A DNA stretch of 55,148 nt from Lachnospiraceae bacterium. GTDB lineage: Bacteria; Bacillota; Clostridia; Lachnospirales; Lachnospiraceae. A program made the translations under genes and the position numbers. The stretch covers positions 1 through 55,148 of the forward strand of contig JAFUMV010000085.1 in assembly GCA_017482485.1 (NCBI GenBank). Reading direction: 5' to 3'. The notes under the pieces are model-generated. The model was not told the origin of the DNA and did not search any database. It saw nothing but the letters and a program-made list of their open reading frames with translations. Positions 1-8,533 of the stretch are shown here, piece after piece (the stretch's first letter is position 1; each line of letters starts with the position of its first letter).

Positions 1-40
1 AAATGCAAAGCATTTTCGAGCGGGCATGGCGTTCTTCCGG
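1..40. repeat. possible edge-truncated copy of the intergenic repeat
   Basis: The first bases (TGCAAAGCATTTTCGAGC at 4-21) resemble the core shared by the repeats near 4935 and 27318 (GCRAGGCRTTTTCKCGC). Several positions differ and the left end is cut by the window edge, so membership in the family is an inference. Confidence 0.35.
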
Positions 41-47
41 GAAGCCG

Positions 48-90
48 CACACCCCAGGGAGCTTGCTCACCACGGTGTGTTTTTTTATTT
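48..90 (+). terminator. rho-independent terminator of a gene left of the window
   Basis: CACACC (48-53) pairs with GGTGTG (74-79), with a GAGC/GCTC inner hairpin, and a run of seven Ts follows at 80-86. It precedes the promoter of the PAP2 gene, so it should end transcription entering from the left. Confidence 0.55.
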
Positions 91-112
91 TATGGCATGG
101 CTGGTATTCACA

Positions 113-141
113 TTGAAAAACTTTCCCCGGAATATTATAAT
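113..141 (+). promoter_or_regulatory. sigma-A type promoter of the PAP2 gene
   Basis: TTGAAA (113-118), a 17-base spacer and a perfect TATAAT (136-141). The start of transcription would be near 148, leaving a leader of about 60 bases before the PAP2 start codon. Confidence 0.7.
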
Positions 142-207
142 AATTTGCAGAAGCTTTCGTCCTCCAAACAACCAAATCACCTTCCACAAGAAAGGGAGAT
201 CTTTGAA

Positions 208-765
208 ATGACTGAATTTTTAATCAATCTGGATGGAAATATCCTGCTCTGGATACAGGACTTTTTGAGAAATGACGTTCTGACACCGTTTTTCACATTC
301 ATTACTTCTTTGGGAAATGGAGGCACCATCTGGATTATTTTTACTGCGATCCTGATCTTTTATCCCAAAACCCGGAAAATCGGCCTTATGTGTGCCTGCG
401 CGCTGATTTTTTCCCATATTGTCAATAACACGCTCCTGAAAAATCTGGTCTGCAGAACCAGACCTTTTGATAATATTCCTGCATTGACACCGCTGATCGA
501 AAGACCATCCAGCTTTTCTTTTCCCTCCGGCCACACGGCGAGTTCTTTTACCTGCGCCTGGGTACTTTTTAAAAAGCTTCCGAAAAAATTGGGTGTTCCC
601 GCAATCCTGCTGGCTGCCCTCATCGGCTTTTCCAGGCTGTACCTGGGCGTGCACTATCCCAGTGATGTGCTGGCCGGTATGCTCGGCGGAATTCTGATGA
701 GCTGTCTGGCATTCGTGTTTGTAGAAAAAATCGCAGCGTCAGGGAACAGATGCAAAGGCTATTGA
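208..765 (+). CDS. PAP2-family membrane phosphatase
   Basis: A 185-residue membrane protein of the type 2 phosphatidic acid phosphatase family, which removes phosphate from lipid phosphates such as undecaprenyl pyrophosphate or phosphatidyl phosphates at the membrane. The three family motifs are present: KNLVCRTRP, PSGH (in FPSGHTAS) and SRLYLGVHYPSD, which supply the catalytic histidines and the phosphate-binding Lys/Arg. Several hydrophobic segments surround them. The ATG at 208 is chosen because AAAGGGAG lies just upstream; the longer reading from 97 has no ribosome binding site and starts inside the promoter. The gene stands alone. The exact lipid substrate cannot be told from sequence. 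Confidence 0.88.
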   Translation: MTEFLINLDGNILLWIQDFLRNDVLTPFFTFITSLGNGGTIWIIFTAILIFYPKTRKIGLMCACALIFSHIVNNTLLKNLVCRTRPFDNIPALTPLIERPSSFSFPSGHTASSFTCAWVLFKKLPKKLGVPAILLAALIGFSRLYLGVHYPSDVLAGMLGGILMSCLAFVFVEKIAASGNRCKGY

Positions 766-854
766 TGCACATTGCAAGGAGAAAAGCCGCGCTGCCTCAC
801 TCGGATGATTTTTCCATCCAGCGAAAGGTCAGCTTCTCCATATTTCCATCACTT

Positions 855-2873
855 TCACAGAGCAGTCCGAACCACTACACTGCCAAGCGGCTCCAGGCTG
901 CCGTCTTTTTCTCCATATATCACTTCACCTTCCGGCAGTTTTATCTTCACCTTTTCCCGGTTAAAATTCTGAATGAAAATGTATCCCGCATCATCGTTTT
1001 TCCGGCTGGTCACTTCCACGCCTGCAGGAATTTCCCCATCCAAAAGGCTTTCCAATCCCGCTTCGGCAGCGAGCTTGCGGTACAAATCATCATAAAATTC
1101 CTGTTCTGCATCCGCGCACACATAATATGCTTTTCCATCGCCATAGGTATTACACAAAAGCGCCGGCTGTGCTGCATAAAAATCGCTGCCGTAAACCATC
1201 AGCGTCTTTGCTGTTGTGGGTTTGACCAGTTCACACAGATATTTACAGGTGTAGCTATCCTTCATATCAGCAAACTTTTCTCCCTCCAGAGGCTGGCAAA
1301 TGGAATTTTCTTCCCAGTCATACAACCCGTCAATTTCCTCCGCCCGCAGTCCGAACACGTCCATCAGGTCATAAGGCCGTCCGCCGAGAAAGCATCTGTC
1401 ATTTTCATCCACCACGCCAGACCAGTAAGTCATCACAAAAGTGCCCCCATTTTCCACAAATGTGCGCACCTTCTGTGAAAAATCAGGATGAAACAGGTAC
1501 TGCATGGGTGCAGCGATGAATTTATACCGATCAAAGGATGTCCGCTGGTCGATCACATCCACATCCAGACCAAGCTTTCTTAAAGCACGCCAGGACTTTT
1601 CAATACATTCATCTTCATGAAGTCCTGCATTTCTGGGGCCCGCCGCTTCTCTCATGGCCCACAGATTCTCCCAGTCATAAAGCACTGCTGCTTTCGCAAT
1701 TGTATATGTGCCGGTCACCTCGTGCAATACCGAGAGCATATCACCTGCTTCGCACACATCCCGGAAAGTCCTGGTGTCGTTTCCATCATAATGATCAATC
1801 ACCGCGCCATGGAATTTTTCACAGGCACCGCGGCTTTTTCTCATCTGAAAATACATGGCACCATCTGCACCATGAGCGATGGTCTGCAATGATGCAGCCT
1901 TCACCATGCCGGGCTTGCGCAGCTTACTCACCGGCTGCCAGTTGGTCGCACCGGGACAGGATTCCATGAGTAAAAAAGGGGTTCTTTTCAGGCTGCGGAT
2001 CACATCATGCCAGAATGCGGTGTCCTGCGCTGTCTCGGTTTCCGGGTGCTTGTGCCAGGCAGGATAGCTGTCCCAGGATGCGAGATCTATTTTTTCAGCC
2101 ATTCGAAAATAATCAATATCATTAAAATGATACATCATATTGGTGGTAACGGGTATATCGGAGCCGGCATCTCTGAGCGCTTTAATCTCCTGCTCCATAA
2201 AATCTATGGTCTGATCGGAAACGAAACGCTTCCAGTCCAGATTCAAACCATGAATGGATGTTTCCCCCACAGGTGAAGGACTCTCCACCTGTTCAAAGCT
2301 GTCATATGTATGACTCCAGAAAGTTGTACACCAGCTGTCATTGAGCGCCTCAATGGTCCTGTATTTATTTTCAAGCCACTTCCGAAACGCTTTCTGGCAC
2401 AGTTCACAATGACATTCTCCGCCATATTCATTGGAAATATGCCACATCTGCACCGCAGGATGATTGCCGAAATGCTTTACAAGTTCTGTGTTGATCTGCC
2501 GAACTTTTTCCCTGTAAACAGGAGATGTCAGACAGTGATTGTGCCTGCTGCCAAACAGCATTTTCTGCCGCATCTGATTGACGCGGAGCACTTCAGGGTA
2601 CTTGTCCGCCATCCAGTGCGGGCGTGCACCTGAGGGCGTTGCCAGAATCACGCTGATTTCATTCTCATACAGATTATTGATGACATTTTCCAGCCATTCA
2701 AAATCATATTCCCCTTCCTTCGGCTCAAGCTTTGCCCAGGAAAATATGCCCACAGAAACTGTGTTGATTTTTGCTTCTTTGAATCTCTCGATATCGGTCT
2801 TTAAAACCTCCGGCATATGCAGCCATTGCTCCGGATTGTAATCCCCGCCGTGCATTAAAAATTTTTGTTCCAT
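855..2873 (-). CDS. GH42 beta-galactosidase
   Basis: A 672-residue intracellular beta-galactosidase of glycoside hydrolase family 42, which splits terminal beta-galactosyl units from oligosaccharides. The N-terminal TIM barrel opens with the typical GGDYNPEQW. The acid/base is Glu149 in ISNEYGG and the probable nucleophile Glu304 in LLMESCPG. Cys114 with the CxCxxC cluster Cys154/156/159 matches the zinc site of the family. The trimerisation domain and a short C-terminal beta domain follow. The ATG at 2873 is chosen because AGGA lies 7 bases upstream; a TTG two codons earlier sits too close to it. There is no signal peptide. It is separated from the upstream ahcY pair by a terminator. Confidence 0.93.
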   Translation of the reverse strand: MEQKFLMHGGDYNPEQWLHMPEVLKTDIERFKEAKINTVSVGIFSWAKLEPKEGEYDFEWLENVINNLYENEISVILATPSGARPHWMADKYPEVLRVNQMRQKMLFGSRHNHCLTSPVYREKVRQINTELVKHFGNHPAVQMWHISNEYGGECHCELCQKAFRKWLENKYRTIEALNDSWCTTFWSHTYDSFEQVESPSPVGETSIHGLNLDWKRFVSDQTIDFMEQEIKALRDAGSDIPVTTNMMYHFNDIDYFRMAEKIDLASWDSYPAWHKHPETETAQDTAFWHDVIRSLKRTPFLLMESCPGATNWQPVSKLRKPGMVKAASLQTIAHGADGAMYFQMRKSRGACEKFHGAVIDHYDGNDTRTFRDVCEAGDMLSVLHEVTGTYTIAKAAVLYDWENLWAMREAAGPRNAGLHEDECIEKSWRALRKLGLDVDVIDQRTSFDRYKFIAAPMQYLFHPDFSQKVRTFVENGGTFVMTYWSGVVDENDRCFLGGRPYDLMDVFGLRAEEIDGLYDWEENSICQPLEGEKFADMKDSYTCKYLCELVKPTTAKTLMVYGSDFYAAQPALLCNTYGDGKAYYVCADAEQEFYDDLYRKLAAEAGLESLLDGEIPAGVEVTSRKNDDAGYIFIQNFNREKVKIKLPEGEVIYGEKDGSLEPLGSVVVRTAL

Positions 2874-2947
2874 CCCCAATTCCTCTCTTTCGTATCTGTA
2901 TATGCGGCACGCTCAGAACAGAATATCTGCCTTCTGCAGACATCCTG

Positions 2948-2990
2948 ATAAAAGTTTTCCCGGCAGTTAATAAAACCGTCGGGAAAATTT
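2948..2990 (-). terminator. terminator after the ahcY-associated small gene
   Basis: A 10-bp stem, TTTTCCCGGC (2955-2964) with GTCGGGAAAA (2978-2987) including one G-U pair, is followed on the minus strand by CTTTTAT. It lies between the stop of the 129-residue protein and the GH42 start, so it separates two minus-strand transcription units. Confidence 0.7.
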
Positions 2991-3001
2991 CTATTGCTTC
3001 T

Positions 3002-3391
3002 TTATTTATTGTCCGCCGCACCGGCTTTTGCCTGCTGAACACTTTTTACATATGTGTCATCCGCCTTCTGCATCAGATATTTCGGCGCCAGCATGGCCGC
3101 ATCCCGCAGCTCCTCCAGCGCATCCATCTGCGCTTCGGTCGGCTGTGACGGTGAAACCACCCGGGTCTGCCATACCGACATACAACCGGTATACTCCACC
3201 ACCCAAAAAAGCGGCTCCATGCTTTTCTCCATCTGTCCATGCAGCCAGGCTGCTTCCTTGCCAGTCAGCTCCACCAGTCGGTTGATATGGGATGGAACCG
3301 GTTCCTCCACATCGCCATCGGGGAGAATGATGCATTCGCAGACATCTTCTTCATCCATCTGATGTTTTTTGATAAACTCGATCGCTTTCAT
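3002..3391 (-). CDS. conserved small protein of unknown function downstream of ahcY
   Basis: A 129-residue soluble acidic protein that I do not recognise. It begins MKAIEFIKKHQMDEEDV and has a strong AGGAGG 14 bases before the ATG, which supports real translation. It is mostly charged helix with two Cys residues near residue 20 and residue 70, and no signal peptide or membrane segment. It follows ahcY by 58 bases on the same strand and shares the terminator at 2948-2990, so the two are probably co-transcribed; whether it has a role in the methyl cycle is only a guess from position. Confidence 0.65.
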   Translation of the reverse strand: MKAIEFIKKHQMDEEDVCECIILPDGDVEEPVPSHINRLVELTGKEAAWLHGQMEKSMEPLFWVVEYTGCMSVWQTRVVSPSQPTEAQMDALEELRDAAMLAPKYLMQKADDTYVKSVQQAKAGAADNK

Positions 3392-3449
3392 GGCTTCCGC
3401 CCTTTCCTCCTGCCTGGAAGCTATGCTCTGCTGCCGTACAGCCTTCTGG

Positions 3450-4697
3450 TTATACCAGGGACTTGTTCAGGTACGCTTCCTGTTCTGCAGTTAATGTATC
3501 GATTTCTTTTCCTAAAAATGCCAGTTTTCTTGAAGCAACATCTTCGTCCACACTTCTGGGTACATCGATCAGCTTCTCGGAAAGCTCGCTGCCGTGTTCC
3601 ACCAGGTATTTTGCAGAAAGAGCCTGAATTGCAAAGCTCATATCCATGATCTCTGCAGGATGACCGTCGCCGCAGGCCAGATTCACAAGACGTCCCTCGC
3701 CCAGCACGAAAATCCACTGGCCTGTAGGCAGTTTATAGCCCATAATATTTTTGCGCATTTCCTTTGTTTCCACTGCAATTTCACGGAGCGCAGCCATGTC
3801 GATTTCACAGTCAAAATGTCCTGCATTGCTTAAGATCGCTCCATCTTTCATCACCGCGAAATCTTCTGCATCAATTACCTTATCACAGCCTGTTACCGTC
3901 ACGAAGAAATCACCGATTCTGGCTGCTTCCTTCATGGGCATAACCTCGAAACCGTCCATCACCGCTTCGATTGCCTTCACAGGGTTTACTTCTGTCACAA
4001 TCACCTTCGCGCCAAGGCCTTTTGCACGCATTGCAACGCCCTTACCGCACCAGCCGTAGCCTGCAACTACCACATTTTTGCCCGCAACGATCAGGTTCGT
4101 AGTGCGCATGATGCCGTCCCATACGGACTGTCCTGTGCCATAGCGGTTATCAAAGAAATGCTTGCAGTCCGCATTGTTCACACGAACCATGGGGAACTGA
4201 AGCTGTCCGGCCTTATTCATGGCCTCCAGACGGATGATGCCGGTGGTGGTCTCTTCACAGCCGCCGATGATATTCGGAATCAGGTGTGTCAGCTCTGTAT
4301 GAATCATGTGCACCAGGTCGCCGCCGTCATCGATCACGATATTGGGGCCTGCCTCCAGTACCGCACGGATATGTCTGTTGTATTCCTCCTCCGTTGCGCC
4401 ATACCAGGCATGTACCTCCAGGCCTGCTGCCACCAGTGCCGCTGCCACGTCATCCTGAGTGGAAAGCGGATTGGAACCTGTCACATACATTTCGGCGCCG
4501 CCTGCTGCCAGCACCTTGCACAGATAAGCTGTCTTCGCTTCCAGGTGCACGGAAAGCGCAATTTTCTTTCCTGCAAAAGGTTTTGTCTGAGAAAACTCCG
4601 CTTCCAAAGTTCTTAACAGGTCACAGTTTCTCTTGACCCACTCAATTTTCTGTTCGCCGGATCCGGCCAGATTGATGTCTCTGATTTCACTGCTCAT
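3450..4697 (-). CDS. ahcY: S-adenosylhomocysteine hydrolase, short type
   Basis: Splits S-adenosylhomocysteine into adenosine and homocysteine in the cytoplasm, using bound NAD, and so removes the product inhibitor of methyltransferases. At 415 residues it is the short form, lacking the insert of about 40 residues found in most bacterial and animal enzymes. Expected residues are seen: His51 in SVHLEAKTA, Asp124 in IDDGGD, Glu149 in GCEETTTG, Lys179 and Asp183 in CKHFFDNRYG, the NAD motif GYGWCGKG (about 213-220) and NAGHFDCEI near residue 310. The ATG at 4697 follows GGAG at a usual distance; reading further back to 4769 runs into the leader. A near-consensus promoter lies about 100 bases upstream. 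Confidence 0.93.
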   Translation of the reverse strand: MSSEIRDINLAGSGEQKIEWVKRNCDLLRTLEAEFSQTKPFAGKKIALSVHLEAKTAYLCKVLAAGGAEMYVTGSNPLSTQDDVAAALVAAGLEVHAWYGATEEEYNRHIRAVLEAGPNIVIDDGGDLVHMIHTELTHLIPNIIGGCEETTTGIIRLEAMNKAGQLQFPMVRVNNADCKHFFDNRYGTGQSVWDGIMRTTNLIVAGKNVVVAGYGWCGKGVAMRAKGLGAKVIVTEVNPVKAIEAVMDGFEVMPMKEAARIGDFFVTVTGCDKVIDAEDFAVMKDGAILSNAGHFDCEIDMAALREIAVETKEMRKNIMGYKLPTGQWIFVLGEGRLVNLACGDGHPAEIMDMSFAIQALSAKYLVEHGSELSEKLIDVPRSVDEDVASRKLAFLGKEIDTLTAEQEAYLNKSLV

Positions 4698-4793
4698 ATT
4701 TTTCTCCGTTCTGCCGCATTGCGGTCCTAAAGTGTTATTGCGGTGTTTTGCAACTGCAATATTCCGCATCCTGATTCAATCAGCCGAATTTTT

Positions 4794-4822
4794 ATTAGAG
4801 TGTTGGTCGTCTGCCCTGTCAA
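4794..4822 (-). promoter_or_regulatory. promoter of ahcY
   Basis: On the minus strand TTGACA (4822-4817), a 17-base spacer and TCTAAT (4799-4794). Transcription would start near 4787 and give a leader of about 90 bases. I do not recognise a known SAM or SAH riboswitch in that leader. Confidence 0.65.
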
Positions 4823-4914
4823 CACTTTGAAAGCTCTTTTCTGCCCCATAGTAACAAAGAAAATCTCATTTTGCAATAACTTTATGTTCTATTTATTTCC
4901 CGGAAGAAGTTTAC

Positions 4915-5000
4915 TGTTACTGTTCAATGGTGACGTGTACGCAAGGCGTTTTCTCGCCTTCGGCGGCGGACCCCCGATGGGCGTCCGCCACAATTCATTT
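4915..5000. repeat. intergenic hairpin repeat, copy A
   Basis: ACTGTTCA, then GTGTACGCAAGGCGTTTTC (from about 4934) and a CTCGCC tail, followed by the hairpin GGCGGAC...GTCCGCC. The same core occurs at 27308-27345. It lies in the 456-base gap between ahcY and the VanZ-like gene, outside any credible coding region. Confidence 0.6.
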
Positions 5001-5153
5001 TATCTTAAAACTTTTTTCGTCTTATTTTCACATTTTGCTGATATTTTGAAACTTGCGCAAATCAATCTGCGTCACTATAGACCGAAAACCAAATACAACT
5101 GCCCAAACCCAAAGGTTTTCGGCAGCTTCCGAAATACATCCATGGAGAAAAAC

Positions 5154-5855
5154 ATGTTTTTTATAGAAATCATACTCATTAACGCATGTGCCGGATTTTT
5201 ATCCGTGCTGCCCTTTTTTATTGTGCTGGAAATTTTTTTCCGGAAACAAATTCCGTACCTCTCCTTAAAACATCTCGTAGGAGACGGCATTTTGGGAATT
5301 TACCTGGCCGCAGTTCTGGCGATCGCCGGCGTACCCGGCCTTTATGAGCTGGAGCTTACCCCCAATATGAATCTGCTTCCCTTTGTGGACCTCACCACCA
5401 ATCCGCTGCATTATTTTGAAAATATGCTGCTGTTTCTGCCCATCGGCTTTTTGCTGCCGGCCCTGTATCCGCGCTGTCAGAGTTTGAAAAACTGTATTTT
5501 GCCGGGTTTTTGTTTCTCGCTTTCCATCGAGCTGCTGCAGATTTTTTCCTTCCGCGCAACGGATGTGGACGATCTGATCATGAACACTGCAGGCTGCGCA
5601 GCAGGGTATGGAATCTTTTGGCTGATACATAAGCTGTATCCGGCTGCAGCTTCCGATTTTACGGCATTTCCGGAGGAAGGCGATGCAGAGGCATATCTGG
5701 CCGCTCAAAACGAAGTGACGAGACAGCCTTACATGAAACAAAAGCTCCCGCGCCTTTTCAACGCAGAAGCTTTTGTATTCATGATTGCGTCCTGGGCCGG
5801 AGCATTGCTTCTGACTCCGGTGTTCAAGGCAATCATATGGAATATTTTTTCATAA
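5154..5855 (+). CDS. VanZ-like membrane protein
   Basis: A 233-residue membrane protein of the VanZ-like family. VanZ itself gives low-level teicoplanin resistance by an unknown mechanism, and most relatives have no proven role. Four or five hydrophobic segments are visible, with the family signature in the middle (NLLPFVDL, then ENMLLFLPIGFLLP, later SIELLQI and RATDVDDLIMNTAG). The start at 5154 is chosen because GGAG lies six bases before this ATG; the ATG four codons earlier at 5142 contributes that GGAG and has no binding site of its own. The C-terminus has an acidic cytoplasmic stretch before a last hydrophobic segment. No resistance genes are nearby. Confidence 0.8.
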   Translation: MFFIEIILINACAGFLSVLPFFIVLEIFFRKQIPYLSLKHLVGDGILGIYLAAVLAIAGVPGLYELELTPNMNLLPFVDLTTNPLHYFENMLLFLPIGFLLPALYPRCQSLKNCILPGFCFSLSIELLQIFSFRATDVDDLIMNTAGCAAGYGIFWLIHKLYPAAASDFTAFPEEGDAEAYLAAQNEVTRQPYMKQKLPRLFNAEAFVFMIASWAGALLLTPVFKAIIWNIFS

Positions 5856-5937
5856 AAAGGCGCTTTTTTCCACAGCCCCTAGTATTTCATAGGCCATTTA
5901 TCCACATATTCCAAACAGCCTTACACACTTTACCGGC

Positions 5938-6894
5938 TTAAACTACCAGATTGCGCTCCTGTCCCTGCAAAAATGCCTCGATATTCTTACAGGTTTCCGT
6001 CACGCAGCGGGTGCGGGCTTCGATGCTGCCCCATGCCATATGGGGCGTCAGCTGCAAAATGCCCGTATCCTTAAGCTCTTTGAGCGGATTATCTGCGGTC
6101 ATCGGCTCTTTTTCAAACACATCCAGGCCTGCGCTGCGGATTTTTCTCTCCTTCAGGGCTTCATAGAGCGCCTGGGTGTCCACCACCGCTCCTCTTGCCA
6201 CATTGATCAAAATTGCCGTTTCTTTCATTTTGTCAAAGGCCGCCCCGTTCATGATATGGCGCGTGCGGTCGCTTAACGGACAGTGCAGGGAAATCACGTC
6301 AGAACGGGCAAGCAGCGCATCAAAATCCACCTGCTCATAATCCGTACAGGTACTTTTTCCCGATGCGGAATAAAAAATCACCTTGCAGCCCAGCGCTTCC
6401 GCGATCTTCGCCACACTGCGGCCGATGTTTCCCATGCCGATGATGCCCCAGGTTTTCCCGTCCAGCTCATAATAGGTTTTCCCGAAATGTGTAAAGCGCT
6501 CCTGGGCCGAATAGGCGCCGGATTTTACATATTCGTCATAATACGGCATGTTCTCCAGCACGGAAAGCGCCAGCGCGATGGTGTGCTGTGCAACAGATGC
6601 GGTGGAATAGTTGCGCACATTCGCCACGCGGATGCCGCGCTTTTTGCAGTAATCGATATCCACGTTATCATAACCGGTTGCGAACTGGCATACCAGCTTC
6701 ACATTTTTAGCCTGCGCCATTGTGTTTTCATTCAAAAGATTCTTGTTGGCCACCACAATATCCGCATCTTCGATCCGTTCTGCAATCAGTTCATTGGGCG
6801 TGCTGTTGTAAAAAGAAATATCTCCCAGCGACTTCATGCATTCCACGGAAACATCCTCACCCACGCTGGTTCGGTCCAATACTACAATTTTCAT
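5938..6894 (-). CDS. D-isomer-specific 2-hydroxyacid dehydrogenase
   Basis: A 318-residue NAD-dependent cytoplasmic enzyme that interconverts a 2-keto acid and a D-2-hydroxy acid. The Rossmann motif is GMGNIG near residue 155. The catalytic triad of the family is visible: Arg in NVARGAVVD, Glu in DVFEKEP and His in TPHMAWGS. The start at 6894 is chosen because AAAGGAAAG precedes it; the reading back to 7062 crosses the terminator of pgi. Family members act on lactate, glycerate, hydroxypyruvate or phosphoglycerate, and the sequence alone does not decide between these; the length and the lack of an ACT domain argue against a full serA. Confidence 0.88.
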   Translation of the reverse strand: MKIVVLDRTSVGEDVSVECMKSLGDISFYNSTPNELIAERIEDADIVVANKNLLNENTMAQAKNVKLVCQFATGYDNVDIDYCKKRGIRVANVRNYSTASVAQHTIALALSVLENMPYYDEYVKSGAYSAQERFTHFGKTYYELDGKTWGIIGMGNIGRSVAKIAEALGCKVIFYSASGKSTCTDYEQVDFDALLARSDVISLHCPLSDRTRHIMNGAAFDKMKETAILINVARGAVVDTQALYEALKERKIRSAGLDVFEKEPMTADNPLKELKDTGILQLTPHMAWGSIEARTRCVTETCKNIEAFLQGQERNLVV

Positions 6895-7007
6895 CTTTCG
6901 CTTTCCTTTCTTAATTCCTGACAGATGCTGCGCGCTCATGCCGTCATAATCCGGCTTTTGCAGCGGCCTATTTCTCCCGAGAGCATGTGCGCCCGCCGGA
7001 TGTACGC

Positions 7008-7040
7008 AAAAAAAACCCCGGAAACACAAGGTTCCCGGGG
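7008..7040 (-). terminator. terminator of pgi
   Basis: On the minus strand CCCCGGGAACC, a short loop and GTTTCCGGGG are followed by eight Ts (7015-7008). It lies about 60 bases past the pgi stop and before the dehydrogenase start. Confidence 0.85.
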
Positions 7041-7102
7041 TCCATTTCCTCGAAAATTTCACTGATTCACTTCGCGCTTCTGAAGCGCCGGGTACATTAT
7101 GC

Positions 7103-8449
7103 TTACAGTCTCTTTAACAGTTCTTCTCTCTGTGCTTCGTAGCCGGGCTTGCCAAGCAGAGCAAACATGTTCTTCTTGTAGCTCTCAACACCGGGCTGGT
7201 TGAAAGGATTCACACCGAGCAGATATCCGCTCACACCGCATGCAAACTCAAAGAAGTAGAACAGCTGTCCCAGATAGAATTCATTCACCTCAGGAACAGT
7301 TACCATGAAGTTGGGAACCCGGCCGTCGGTATGAGCCAGAATTGTTCCATTCATCGCGCTCTTGTTGACGAAATCAACGCTCTTGCCGGCCAGATAGTTC
7401 AGACCGTCCAGATCAACAGCTTCTTCACCGATGATGATTTCTTCTCTGGAAGTCTCAATGTTGATAACAGTTTCAAACATGGTGCGGGCACCATCCTGAA
7501 TGAACTGTCCCATGGAGTGCAGGTCTGTGGTCAGGTCTACGCTTGCAGGGAAGATACCTCTCTGATCCTTGCCTTCGCTTTCGCCGTACAGCTGCTTCCA
7601 CCATTCGGAAACATAATGTACGCTGGGTTCATAGTTTGCCAGAATTTCGATGCCTTTGCCCTTTCTGAGCATGATATTACGAAGTGCTGCATATAAAACA
7701 GCATCATTTTCTTCATAAGGAGCGTTCAGCGCCAGCTCTCTGCCGCTTGCTGCGCCTTCCATCAGCTTGTCGATGTCTGCGCCGCTTACTGCAATAGGAA
7801 GCAGACCAACTGCTGTCAAAACGGAGAAACGTCCGCCGATATCATCCGGCACAACGAATGTCTCGTAGCCTTCTTCATCTGCAACCTTCTTTAAAGCACC
7901 TCTCGCTTTATCAGTGGTTGCGTAAATTCTCTTGGAAGCTTCTTCCTTACCATATTTCTTTTCCAGCATTTCCTTAAATACGCGGAATGCAATAGCGGGT
8001 TCTGTTGTTGTGCCAGACTTGGAAATCATGTTAATGGAGAAATCTCTGTCACCAATGACATCCATCAGGTGTCTGATATATGTGGAGCTGATAGAATTGC
8101 CCACGAAATAAATTTCGGGAGTCTTTCTGATCTCTTTGCCTACTACATTATAGAAGCTGTGTCTTAAAAATTCGATTGCAGCTCTTGCGCCAAGGTAAGA
8201 ACCGCCGATACCGATTACCAGCAGAACTTCGGAATCTTCCTGAATCTTTGCTGCAGCCTTCTTAATTCTTGCAAACTCATCCTTGTCATAATTCACCGGC
8301 AGATCAATCCAGCCAAGGAAATCATTGCCTGCGCCGGTCTTGGAGACCAGCAGATCCTTTGCATCCAATGCCAGTTTTTTCATATTTTCCACTTCGTGTG
8401 CCTGCACGAAAGGAGCAGCTTTGCTGTAGTCAAATGTTACTTTGCTCAT
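7103..8449 (-). CDS. pgi: glucose-6-phosphate isomerase
   Basis: Interconverts glucose-6-phosphate and fructose-6-phosphate in glycolysis and gluconeogenesis. At 448 residues it is the compact form typical of Firmicutes. Visible family features include [16 protein letters not shown] near residue 80, [15 protein letters not shown] near 143 (the sugar-phosphate binding SKSGTT), [14 protein letters not shown] near 200 and [15 protein letters not shown] near the C-terminus, with the catalytic Lys in that last motif. The start has a textbook AAGGAGG upstream. It is flanked by its own promoter and a strong terminator, so it is a single-gene unit. Confidence 0.96.
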   Translation of the reverse strand: MSKVTFDYSKAAPFVQAHEVENMKKLALDAKDLLVSKTGAGNDFLGWIDLPVNYDKDEFARIKKAAAKIQEDSEVLLVIGIGGSYLGARAAIEFLRHSFYNVVGKEIRKTPEIYFVGNSISSTYIRHLMDVIGDRDFSINMISKSGTTTEPAIAFRVFKEMLEKKYGKEEASKRIYATTDKARGALKKVADEEGYETFVVPDDIGGRFSVLTAVGLLPIAVSGADIDKLMEGAASGRELALNAPYEENDAVLYAALRNIMLRKGKGIEILANYEPSVHYVSEWWKQLYGESEGKDQRGIFPASVDLTTDLHSMGQFIQDGARTMFETVINIETSREEIIIGEEAVDLDGLNYLAGKSVDFVNKSAMNGTILAHTDGRVPNFMVTVPEVNEFYLGQLFYFFEFACGVSGYLLGVNPFNQPGVESYKKNMFALLGKPGYEAQREELLKRL

Positions 8450-8490
8450 CTTTTCCTCCTTGAAAACGGCCTGTCCTGAGGCAGGCTTGC

Positions 8491-8518
8491 ATTGTAAAAT
8501 CCGTAACTAGTGTAACAA
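8491..8518 (-). promoter_or_regulatory. candidate pgi promoter
   Basis: On the minus strand TTGTTA (8518-8513), a 16-base spacer and TACAAT (8496-8491). Each box differs from consensus at one or two positions. It lies about 40 bases before the pgi start. Confidence 0.45.
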
Positions 8519-8533
8519 AGATGCTGTTCAATT

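Noticed and set aside
4698-4793. SAM- or SAH-sensing riboswitch in the ahcY leader
   Set aside because: The leader is only about 90 bases and shows none of the recognisable conserved boxes of the known classes.
4743-5153. Extended N-terminus of the VanZ-like protein
   Set aside because: The upstream part runs through the repeat and has no ribosome binding site; the ATG at 5154 has GGAG at a good distance.
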